A DNA stretch of 64,000 nt, taken from positions 82,436,324 to 82,500,323 of the forward strand of contig CP136061.1 in the NCBI GenBank assembly GCA_032622095.1, in the 5' to 3' direction. How positions within the stretch are numbered: the first letter of the stretch is position 1; every line of letters begins with the position of its first letter. Origin of the DNA: Siphonodentalium dalli. Taxonomy: Eukaryota; Mollusca; Scaphopoda; Gadilida; Siphonodentaliidae. A program made the position numbers and the translations under genes. Positions 54,897-64,000 of this stretch are shown here, in pieces. Under the pieces are notes generated by a model. That model was not told the DNA's origin, made no database searches, and worked only from the letters and a program-made list of their open reading frames with translations.

Positions 54897-56057
54897 TTAA
54901 CTGGGAAGGGGATCTTTTTTGGTGTGAGTTAACAAATGTCTGTTCAAATTATCTGCCCGATTAAATGATTTTCCACAAACACTGCAACGATACGCGTGTT
55001 CTCCAGTTGCATTATGGGTCCTCTTATGTTTTATCAGGTTGCCTTTCACGGCAAATGATTTGCCACAAATGTCGCAAGCATATGGTCGATCGCCGGTGTG
55101 AATCCTCTTGTGACCAGTTAAATGATCTGACTGAACATAAGATTTGCCACAAATGTCACATGTATACGGGCGTTCGCCGGTGTGAATTCTCGTGTGTATT
55201 ATCAGGGTGGATTGTTGAGTGAAGTATTTTCCGCAAATATCACACTGAGGTTGCCCATTAGTGTGTATCAACATGTGTGATTTTAGTGTGTTAGAGTGCC
55301 TAAATGACTCATCACAGACATCACATTTGTATGGTGTTTCCCCTGTATGAATCCTGTTATGTGTATTCAAGTTGCCAGCCAAATTAAATGATTTCCCACA
55401 AATACCACATTGGAATGGTCGATCACCCGTGTGAATTCTCTTATGCCCCTCAAGAGCACTGGCGTTAAGAAATGATTTGTCACAAATATCGCAATGATGT
55501 CGTTCATAATCGGTGTGGCGCCTGGTGTGTGACTTGAGGTTGATCGAATGACTAAATGATTTCCCGCAAATATCGCAAGTATGCGGGTTTTCTCCTAAGT
55601 GACTCGTCTCGTGCGCTTCAAATTTGTCGGCTCGGTTGAATGATTTTCCACAAACTCCACAACGAAATGGTTGATCGTCCGTGTGTTCCCTCGTGTGCAA
55701 TGTAAAACTGCGCGAGTTGATAAACGATTTCCCGCAAACGCCACAAATAAAGGGTTGATCAGCATGTGCATTATCCTCAACTGTATGGGTCCTCTTGTGT
55801 GCTTTCAGATCACACGCCTCAATGAAGGATTTATCGCAGGTATCACAATGATAAGGTCTTTCTCCAGTGTGAATTTTCTCATGCCGTGTTAAGTTTCCTG
55901 CAAGATTGAATGACTTCCCGCAAATACTGCACTGAAATGGCCGATCTCCGGTGTGAATGGCCGTGTGTCGCTCCAAGATATTGGACTTAGTAAACGATTT
56001 CCCACATATACCGCAGTGATGTCGCTGATCATCAATCTGCAAATCCATTCCAGTCAC
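54897..56057 (-). CDS. C2H2 zinc-finger protein with thirteen fingers
   Basis: An intact frame of 386 residues from the ATG at 56,057, or residue 4 (MDLQIDDQRHHC). Thirteen fingers are visible. The first is CGICGKSFTKSNILERHTAI and the last CSVCGKSFNRADNLNRHLLT. Most linkers are TGDRPF/TGERPY; linkers after fingers 3 and 12 are longer. Finger 10 is one residue shorter before its first cysteine (GQPQCDIC). Fingers 1-2 and 7-8 share HHCxICxKSF and CGKSFNLAGNL, evidence of an internal block duplication. No other domain is present. A nuclear DNA-binding role is expected. The orientation is opposite to the 47,094 gene. Confidence 0.85.
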   Translation of the reverse strand: MTGMDLQIDDQRHHCGICGKSFTKSNILERHTAIHTGDRPFQCSICGKSFNLAGNLTRHEKIHTGERPYHCDTCDKSFIEACDLKAHKRTHTVEDNAHADQPFICGVCGKSFINSRSFTLHTREHTDDQPFRCGVCGKSFNRADKFEAHETSHLGENPHTCDICGKSFSHSINLKSHTRRHTDYERHHCDICDKSFLNASALEGHKRIHTGDRPFQCGICGKSFNLAGNLNTHNRIHTGETPYKCDVCDESFRHSNTLKSHMLIHTNGQPQCDICGKYFTQQSTLIIHTRIHTGERPYTCDICGKSYVQSDHLTGHKRIHTGDRPYACDICGKSFAVKGNLIKHKRTHNATGEHAYRCSVCGKSFNRADNLNRHLLTHTKKDPLPS

Positions 56058-56186
56058 AAATAGAGCATCGCTAAGAAATGTGTGCGACTCTTTGTTTCCA
56101 TAATATTAGACAAAAATATGTGGTAGTAACAATTGGCGTAATCTGTTGGACGTTACATTATAATGGTGTTCGATCAGGAAATAGTC

Positions 56187-56780
56187 TTAAATGGGTACTG
56201 TACGCCAATTTCAATAAATTCCCGGTAACAATTTCGATCTAATATCAATATTATATTTTAAAATAACGTATTTGAGTCGACGATGTCTACTGAAAACGTT
56301 CCGGTTAACAGGCTATCATAAAAGTCAAATTGAATTATTTAATATAAATGAATTTATGGCTGGAGTCTCACATGTTGGGTGTCTTTTATCGACGGCCGTT
56401 TACGACGAACATTATTGAGTTGCGAACAAAACATGTTACATGCAAAAGGAAGTCCCGCTATAACCAATTTGGAGAAAAAAAAGAAGAAACAAGATTCCTA
56501 AAGCGTCCGTATTTTTATAAGGGGTGAGATTGTTCGATGGAAGAGATTGCAGGCATCAATTGAACTTCCGGTTCATCCTGCAACCTGCGTCTTCTCCGGT
56601 GAAGGTAAAAAACATGGCGCGTAGTTTGAAATCGTAATATTTTTATTTCCAAGATCAATATTTTCGTCGCTAAATTAGGTTTATACGAAACTCATAACAC
56701 GAACACAATCTAACTTGAAAGTTATGTCAATGGGAGTAAATAAAAAAAATTGCCTATCTCTGTGTACAGTACCCCTTTAA
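56187..56780. mobile_element. TTAA-flanked MITE (family D)
   Basis: TTAAATGGGTACTGTACGCC at the left and TGTACAGTACCCCTTTAA at the right form a ~17-bp TIR with TTAA ends. The interior is non-coding. It lies 130 bp upstream of the 13-finger gene. Confidence 0.6.
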
Positions 56781-57420
56781 CGGTTACAGTGAAGCAATTA
56801 TTTTACATAGGCCTCAGTGTTAACATATACTGGCATGCAGCCATGAGTGTATACACGATTTGTGATAAATGAGTACATGGTCTCCAGGATGCAGAAGGAT
56901 TGATATTGAATGAGTCGTCCGCCAACAGTTTCTGTAAGTAACGGCTGACGTTATAGTTCCCGCCCTGCTATGTTATTCTGGTTGAAACATCAGCTCATCT
57001 GTAAGTTTCAATGATTAGCCTACGCATTTGTCGCATTGTATATGAATGTAAATATGTTTGATTGCAAACAAAAAAACGCAATATACGACGTTGCTGTTGT
57101 GCAAATGTTATAGGAACACACGTATTTAATATTGGACTAGATTAGTGGACTACAAAACTGACACTTATATAAAGAGCGTTTATGTTCCATGGCATGGTTT
57201 CTGGTAATAGGATGCAGTTTAATGAAATGATATATCATAATCTGCTATCTATTCATCTATTAAATTCATAATAAAAACATATGCAAGTACATAATCAGAG
57301 CAGATGTGATAGTACTGTAGTTGGGATGAGTGGCGGACAGTGACGAGGGAACTCCATCCTTACCATGGCGTAAACGGGTGTAAAGCCAATTGACTGCTAT
57401 ATAACTATAGAAAGTGAAAC
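56781..57420. other. No gene seen
   Basis: Unique AT-rich sequence. Short frames only. Confidence 0.4.
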
Positions 57421-57421
57421 A

Positions 57422-57918
57422 TTAAAGGTACGGTTGGTCTTGGCGGTGGGTATCCTGTGAAAATATTTCCACCCGTCAAAAACCGCCACAAACAGAAAGA
57501 ACAACAAAATGTAGACAGACTTTGTCCGTATACAAATAAGAAATATCACATAAACAGTATGTTATGTTGACCATTGTTATGTAAACAAAAGCATAAAAAG
57601 TTACTTTTCTGGTGTTTGTTTATATTTTGATGGTAAACATAAAGAGCGTTCTTTGTGGGTGAATTCCTGATATGGAACGAATAAAGAGCGTTTATGCCAT
57701 TTGTGTGTGATTAGCCAGCAGCATTGTGTTGTCTTCTGTAACACAATCAGGCTCTAGCTTGCTTGGGTAAAATATAGTAGGTCTTTATGATAACATGCTG
57801 TTTACGCGATGGTCATGGTATATATGAACGAAACTATATGTGTTTTAATGTTTTTCAGTTTACGGTGATTGGAACAAATATGAATATTTTCGACAACTAA
57901 GGCCTCACGTGCCTTTAA
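57422..57918. mobile_element. MITE family C, copy 2
   Basis: TTAAAGGTACGGTTGGTCTT at the left and CTCACGTGCCTTTAA at the right, TTAA-flanked. The interior matches copy 1 (CGTCAAAAACCGCCACAAAC, TAAAGAGCGTTTATG). Confidence 0.7.
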
Positions 57919-58449
57919 CAGAACATAAGGTTTTGGAAAATATTTATCGATCGTTTCGAACACCTTGGGCGCTCACACCCCAAATAACAACTGCACATTT
58001 TCCAGAACAGACTAAATATCATTTACATGTAGTCATATATATACCAGAATACGAAACATTCGGCTGTGACTTATTGTGGCTACTAACAGCCACCCCATTG
58101 TGTAAGGGATCCCAAGTGACTCAGACATAGTATGCATGGCGGATTGTACTGTCATGCATGGGGCACATCGAGTGTCTATAAATTATTTAATTACATATCT
58201 GCAAACTTGTTTTATTCATATTTAATTTTCAGTGACTTAATTAATAAAACGCATAGTTATTTTCGAATAGTATGTGTTGTTGTTTCTCAATTATTTAAAG
58301 ATGGATTATCTCTTCATATAACAATTTTTGAAATAGTTTCGTGGTTATAAAATAATATGATGTGAATTGAAGACCCCTGTCCGGAAACGCTTCTATCAAT
58401 TAATTTTGATTATATGTCGAATATTTTATAATAAAATGAGATGCGTTAA

Positions 58450-59851
58450 GAGGGAGGTAAAGTGGAAAATTTATTATTTTTCTCCCATAGGGTTTCCATG
58501 TTAAAAATTTGAGACAAAATCCTGACTTCATAAATTTTACTACAGAATCTATGAATGTACCTTCATGTAATTCCTGATTCCATCTAGTGACAAGGCGTCG
58601 TCGATTTTTGAAAAACGTACCCATTATCTAAATATCACACTTCAAAAAAATTTACGAACAACAGAAATTGGGGAAATTATGTCCGCCATTGGTGGAGTTA
58701 TCGTTCCTGTGTTGATAAATGTGCTTATTTTACAATGTTGAAAATAAAACGAACGGACTGTTGTGACAACACAGGGTCCATAACACAATTGGATAATCGT
58801 TTGTTGCGTAACACTGTATTGTTTTCATAAGCGATCGCGCCATCGATTACTTACAGTCGGCATCAAGTTTTACGAAAAATCTCGCAGGAATTTCGACGTA
58901 AACATATAAAACTATGCAATAAACATATCACTCCGCCGAAATAGTTCGGAATATATATATATACGATATTAAGTAATAATATCACATAATACGTAATGTT
59001 AATGTCAAATACTTACACCGTATGGCAGAAAAGTTACACTTGGCTATTATTTAATGTTGATATAATCTTTCTTGTATGGTTTAAAATACCGACCGCGTGA
59101 TTGAAATTTGGCGTAGTTACATCTAACGTGGTTGTTGGGCGACTTCCGCCTTCCTGGTAAATTCTCCCCGCGAAATAAACATCAATCTAATAAATTGTCA
59201 ACGTTTAACCGGTAAGGAATCAATATATTGATACAACATAGTATATACGTGTGTGTTAGATACATCAAAAAGTTATTGACGATCGCTTTATTGAAGATTG
59301 CAAAGATTGCAAAGGGAATTTCTTGTTTATTTTCAGCCGAAATCGAAACTCACGAAGATAGGTAAACAGGAAGTATGAAAAGCTATTTCGCTGTGCATGG
59401 TATTTGGGACTGTACATTTTTGCATACATGTATTTTTGATAGTAAAGTGGTGCTCCATAGTTTTCTGAAATAGTTCTTGCAAATGGCTGTCTTTTTGGGC
59501 GGTTTGTTTACATATATTAAGTTAAAATTTCTGGAGTTTTAGGTTTGAAACTAGGAAATCCGCTACGCGTTGTCACTGCATGGGAGTATTAGCTACATGT
59601 TGATACCTCCTGTTGGCTATTTGATATTCTTACCAGTGAGTATTTTCATCTAAAAAAAAATTGTGTTGTTTTGACGTTCAAATGCATCTTTTTTGGAATG
59701 ACAAATTTATTGCTTATCAGATATACTTAATCTTGGATTATTGTAGTATGTCTATGAACAAATATATTTTTCATTTTTTGGTCTTTTAAAACAAAAACAC
59801 ATGAATTTCAACCGGTCCCCATTTCTGGAATTGTGCCACTTTACCTCCCTC
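58450..59851. mobile_element. 1.4-kb TTAA-specific transposon with 16-bp perfect TIR
   Basis: GAGGGAGGTAAAGTGG at 58,450-58,465 is perfectly inverted at 59,836-59,851. TTAA flanks both sides (58,446-58,449 and 59,852-59,855). No transposase frame is visible. piggyBac- or Kolobok-type by target site. Confidence 0.75.
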
Positions 59852-60212
59852 TTAATGGGACACTTTAATTCTATTTTTTAGAACAGACCATTCACGTGAT
59901 ACAATATAGCGATATAGGTCATTAAGGTGTTCCCATAGCTGAACGTCAAAATCCCCAGATTGATTTGTGTGTATTGTCTTATTCCATAGTCATAAGCGAT
60001 ACTGAGTATAATTAACGTTTATTTGTGACATAATTACACAATAAATTTTCTGGTCTCTGTTAACAGTACTGGTAACAACTATTGTTCGTTAGATAAACAA
60101 CCACACGTTTATAGACTAGAACATATTAGAAATATAATTACTATTAATCGATAGAAGCATTTCCGAATATGTGTCTTCAATTCATAGCTAATGTTTTATA
60201 TCCCGATAACTA

Positions 60213-60983
60213 AACACCCCCAAAAAAAAAAAAAGTTCCCCTTAATATATTCGGTAATATTTTATCAGATATTGGATGGACTTTGACGAAACTTTAAGCG
60301 AATGTTTAGTGTTATCTGATACACAACCTGTGTGAGGCACCGTCCTGTGAGTTATGTTATGGCCGGCTGAGCATGAATTGAATGGAAAAGGGGTGCTTTT
60401 AAAAATCTGCAAAACACTGACATAGAGTGGACAGTCACTCCATTGTTACATTGTTTACACAAGTTGTGACTGGCTGTAAATATGGTCTGAAAGTGACACT
60501 GTGAGTCCACGATAACATGTGTGTCATCTTTGGGACACAATGTTTCTGCCTCATGCCCAGGATATTCAGTCTAACTACATTCCTTTGGAATGACGACACC
60601 TTGAAGTTTCATGCTGTGAGCAACACAGAGTTATTGAAATCAGTCTCTTTGAAGCCATTTTTCAGTACACCATGTTGCCCACCATGTAGGCCATTGAGGT
60701 ACCAACAAAAAAGGATGTTCCAAGCCCGTGCGAGAAGTGGGGACCAAGGCACAGCTGAATGTCCGTGATCACTCTACCTGTGTTTTTGCAACTTTTGAAA
60801 AGTGCATCTCTTCCATTAAATGTGTGTTCACTCAGCCATATCTCACCTCACAGCATAGTAATTAGCACACTGTTGATGCCTTTGGTACCACAAATCATTT
60901 GTGGAAAGTTTTATCAAAATCCATCCAATATCTCATAAAATATTACCGAATATATTAGGGGGGACTTTCTTTTTTTATGTGTT
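60213..60983. mobile_element. ~770-bp Tc1/mariner-type non-autonomous element with ~55-bp TIR
   Basis: The inner TIR reads CTTAATATATTCGGTAATAT and AGATATTGGATGGACTTTGA at the left. It is mirrored at 60,918-60,968. TA dinucleotides flank the ends. Plus-strand frame 60,517-60,768 has no transposase features. Confidence 0.6.
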
Positions 60984-61021
60984 ATATAAAACAAGTTTAC
61001 ACAGAGATAGACCACCTTTAA

Positions 61022-62480
61022 TGACAGACACACAACTGACAACATACCCAATTTAGTCTAGCAGCCAATTACTGGATTTTGCTGTAACCCAAAATTCTCT
61101 GTTAAAAAATTCATTAGTAGGATCTCGGCAAATGTTTTCAGGTTGATGTGGACTTGTAACCCTTGTGGAAATATAAATATTCAAAATTGCAACAACCTAC
61201 CCAAAAAAAACGGCATATGGTCATACGGGTGTGATCATGTTCTATTCAGTAGCAGGAAGTAGAAATCACGTTAGAACATATATATATATAAGTTCACACC
61301 AGATCATGCCTTACTTCCGTAGGATTATACAAATTGGCAGCCATAACAAATAACTTATCGATTTAATAACAAATGAACTTCAACCGGATATCTACACTCG
61401 TAACGTGACTCAACTTTGACCCTCAATATAGTGAACCGTTTTGGTTGTTGCACGTGGTCTCGTGTGCATGTAGAACATAAATCTGTCAAGCACGTCGAAA
61501 TGCTTATTAAAATTTCGTTACAAAGAAGCACTCAAAAGCGATGAAAAGTGCAATGAAAACGCAATGCAATGAAATGCGCCGCGCGTATACATTTTATAAT
61601 ATGATTGAATGTCTAATAAAACCCATGGTAATAATACTGAAATATATTAGAGCAGAACTGGCATCTGATTGGTCGCTCCCTCGAGACATCGTTGATGTGA
61701 TTCCTCTTTCCTTCGCAGCTGGAAACACTCATTGTGCCAGGTATATGTACTATATAACGTGAGGTCAATGGAATCACTGCCTGATTATATCCATAAGCAA
61801 TTCATGAAGGGTGAGCACAATATGCACCATATCAGTGACATTTTTTATTGGAATTTATAGTGACATGGCGATTGAGACAACCTGCATGTGGTATGGTCGT
61901 AGACGCTCAGGTATAATCGATATTACGCTAAAAGTAGAGAGTGTTTGTACATTTGTGAATACAGTTTACATACATGCAATTCTCTGATAAACGACTTGGA
62001 TTGTATGCGGGAGAAGGGAGACGAACGCAGAATTGTCTTAAGGCAGAAGCATGTTCAAGAATAAAGTTCGACAGGGCTGATTGAGACTCATTAAGCATAA
62101 ACTGGAGCTATGTATTGACCCGCCTGATCCGAATAATGTGGAATCCGAACTAGTGACTACCCATTCCTCGGTCAATGTTGATAAGACAGTGGAACTTGGT
62201 CGAGAACAAATGATGAATTTCTAAAAAGGGTGGCCGTCCAGTTTTCATAATACACTTATCCTAACTTCAAAAGTCATTAAGCGCATACAAATTGGCAACG
62301 CAAACAATTTTGACACAGAAGTGATTTCTGCGAGGGCAATGGGACTAAATAATAGCACGAGAGCTTGAATATTGATAACATCATTTCATATGAGCTATCG
62401 CCCTACCCACCTTTAGTTTTTGAGTCCAAAGAAGGAAGCCAATTCCAAATAAAACCGGATGAATGCCACACGCGTCGACA
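61022..62480. other. No certain gene; weak coding-like stretch at 62,080-62,223
   Basis: A plus-strand frame ending at 62,223 contains LIKHKLELCIDPPDPNNVES and reads like a genuine protein tail, perhaps an exon or a decayed gene end. No splice context can be confirmed. Confidence 0.25.
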
Positions 62481-62624
62481 TTACAGCTGACGTACCAAGA
62501 GGACGGGTCACCAATGCCACCTTCGGTGGCGGATGTGCAATTGTATTGCGATTCCATTCTATTCTATGGCAATTATATTCTATTATATTGCAATTCTATC
62601 GGAGGTCAGCACTGCCTTAGTCAG

Positions 62625-62780
62625 GGTTGGGGTAATTGTAATTGAATGTAATTAATTACATTTTCCCAAGTAATTGGATGTAATTTGTAATTGAAGGTTT
62701 TTTCAATTACATGTAATTGAATGTAATTAATTACATTGAGAAAAGGGGTGTAATTTCAATTACATTTTCAATTACATTCC
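62625..62780. repeat. Palindromic TGTAATTGAATGTAATTAATTACA repeat (hAT-MITE-like)
   Basis: GGGTTGGGGTAATTGTAATT is followed by four or more TGTAATTGA/TAATTACAT words in both orientations and a mirrored end near 62,780. Similar repeats with CAGGGTTGGGG ends occur widely in animal genomes. Confidence 0.5.
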
Positions 62781-63451
62781 AAAAATACAGACAAATATAA
62801 CAAGTTAACACATCAGCATTTGTATCTGAAATGTGACATGACTATGATATGTTAATAGTATCAGGTAAAACACTTGGTTACTAACTTACTTGACTAGTGT
62901 TATACACATGGGGTCATTATCCTCATATTTTCCTTCTATGTTAGTAGTTTCATCGATACATGTTCTAAATTAAAACTTCAAAGATGGAGTCATGAAACCC
63001 TCTCACTATAGAAGTCACACAATGTTTTGATAGTCTAATTGTGGTTTGATTTAAAACAACTCACAAGTTGTGGGTCACAATAGAATTAATATAAACAATG
63101 TTTTGATAGTGCGTCACTGGTGGTGACCTGTCACCGTGAATATTGGGTTGTTGTCATAGCTCAATACTATACTTCAAAGATGACGACCGCTCAGTGAATA
63201 CTCTTTCATGTAGCCCTCCCCCATAATGAGATGGTCTCATCATTTGTTGTTACAAGTTTGTATTTAACTGCATCACAGACTATCAAGCAATCATTCTCTG
63301 GCAGGAGAGTGGAGCGAAAAGGTCGTGATTGCTTCGATCTGATTAGTTCCTCTTTTGTCAGAGCGTTGAGCACGAGTGAGTCGTGTGGCCGCGCCTCCGG
63401 GTGCAGCTGCCCCCGTGCTTAACGCCAGTGAGACGGTTTTGGATTAGGCTT

Positions 63452-64000
63452 ATGGATTTAATCCCAGACGCCGTGTTGGCCGCAGTGCAAAGGTGTTCGG
63501 TAGTGGACATTGCTAACTGGAGTCTCCAGTCTAGCAGGGGCTACCTGACCCTTTGCCTGGAGTTCCGGACTGAAGATGCTGGCATCCAGAGATCGCAAGC
63601 CCGGGACACCAACTCCAAGTCTGCCTCCTGTCATATGAGTGGGAAGAAGAAAAAGGGGCCGCCCAAGAAGAAGACGCCATCAAGGAGAAGAAGGGACGCC
63701 GCCAGACGGGCGAAATGGAAGAAGAAGGGGGTGACTGTTGATCTGCCAGTCACCCCTCCCCGTGTGGTTCAGCCGACGTCCAGTGTCACAGCCGGTAGGT
63801 CGGAGTTGTCTGAGAGACGCCCAAACGACCCGACCTGCATGGAGACAGGCGACATCGTACCAGCTAGCAGGGACTCCGTGGATCTGCCGGAAGTCCCTGC
63901 TGTCGTCGTCGAGACTTGCGGAGAAAGGGAGCAGGAAACCACCCCTGCTGTTCCTGCCGCCAGCTTCGAGGTGGAGTTGGACAGCTTGCCACCACGGACA
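63452..64000 (+). CDS. Partial ORF1/gag-like protein of a retroelement, runs off right edge
   Basis: From the ATG at 63,452 all 183 codons to the window end are open. An in-frame stop lies upstream near 63,377. The region is much richer in GC than its surroundings. The protein starts MDLIPDAVLAAVQRCSVVDI and continues with a strongly basic block (MSGKKKKGPPKKKTPSRRRR, RRAKWKKKG). It then turns into P/V/T/E-rich disordered sequence. This layout suits a LINE ORF1 or gag N-terminus with nucleic-acid binding. RT or zinc-knuckle domains would be expected beyond the edge. A host gene 5' exon is an alternative. Confidence 0.45.
   Translation, partial: MDLIPDAVLAAVQRCSVVDIANWSLQSSRGYLTLCLEFRTEDAGIQRSQARDTNSKSASCHMSGKKKKGPPKKKTPSRRRRDAARRAKWKKKGVTVDLPVTPPRVVQPTSSVTAGRSELSERRPNDPTCMETGDIVPASRDSVDLPEVPAVVVETCGEREQETTPAVPAASFEVELDSLPPRT

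Larger units (their letters stand above)
58295..61021 (+). mobile_element. MITE family A, copy 6, with two nested insertions
   Basis: TTAAAGATGGATTATCTC at 58,295 and CCACCTTTAA ending at 61,021 delimit one family A copy of about 550 bp once insertions at 58,450-59,851 and about 60,213-60,983 are removed. Confidence 0.75.

Noticed and set aside
60517-60768. 83-codon frame as a transposase remnant
   Set aside because: It lies in a non-autonomous TA element and shows no DDE-type motif.

Overview
The window is AT-rich eukaryotic DNA from a repeat-dense genome. It probably comes from a marine invertebrate and most likely a mollusc. The signs are a Polinton/Maverick with animal-type gene content, histone-type 3' stem-loops of metazoan consensus, long C2H2 zinc-finger reading frames, many TTAA- and TA-flanked MITEs, LINE fragments, and GGGGGTATAC-type and GGATAACTC-type repeats that I associate with molluscs (recognition only, not searched). 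No bacterial features are present.

Layout. Positions 1 to about 10,170 hold most of a decayed Polinton (Maverick, adintovirus-like). Reading leftwards on the minus strand from 8,819 it carries protein-primed DNA polymerase B, an F-box-like protein, an A32/FtsK-type packaging ATPase, three small structural-type proteins, a retroviral-type integrase, a two-helix membrane protein, a penton-like protein, a small basic virion-type protein and the double jelly-roll major capsid protein, which runs off the left edge. Most of these are frameshifted. On the other side of a symmetric bidirectional promoter (8,821-8,939) lies an intact zinc-knuckle gene. Positions 9,600-12,910 hold three small gene cassettes and two inverted TIR copies (10,190-10,728 and 12,034-12,570). 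Each TIR contains a ~134-bp palindrome and is capped by a GC-rich minisatellite. The three cassettes share a promoter block containing TGACGACGTCATG (one copy has a changed last base) and end in a histone-mRNA-type stem-loop, GGCCCTTTTCAGGGCC or a one-base variant, followed by a conserved AAAGATRCGCTCTG element. This is the most unusual feature of the window: virus-like genes that appear to borrow the host's S-phase, poly(A)-independent 3'-end machinery.

From 12,910 to 46,600 the window is almost entirely mobile-element debris: at least five MITE families, hAT-like pieces, a 7-bp-TSD element family, minisatellites (the largest is 36,385-37,515, grown from the end of a MITE), satellites that switch strand near 32,100, a LINE reverse-transcriptase pseudogene (41,625-42,780) and a second LINE fragment. 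The only host-gene signals are weak exon-like stretches at 14,844-15,600 (minus) and 17,124-17,399 (plus).

Positions 47,000-56,060 form a C2H2 zinc-finger cluster: a 9-finger gene with a dead tenth finger, a decayed duplicate of its 3' end behind a MITE, a foldback element with zinc-finger fragments in both arms, and an intact 13-finger gene on the minus strand. The rest is nested transposons. A LINE ORF1/gag-like reading frame enters the right edge.
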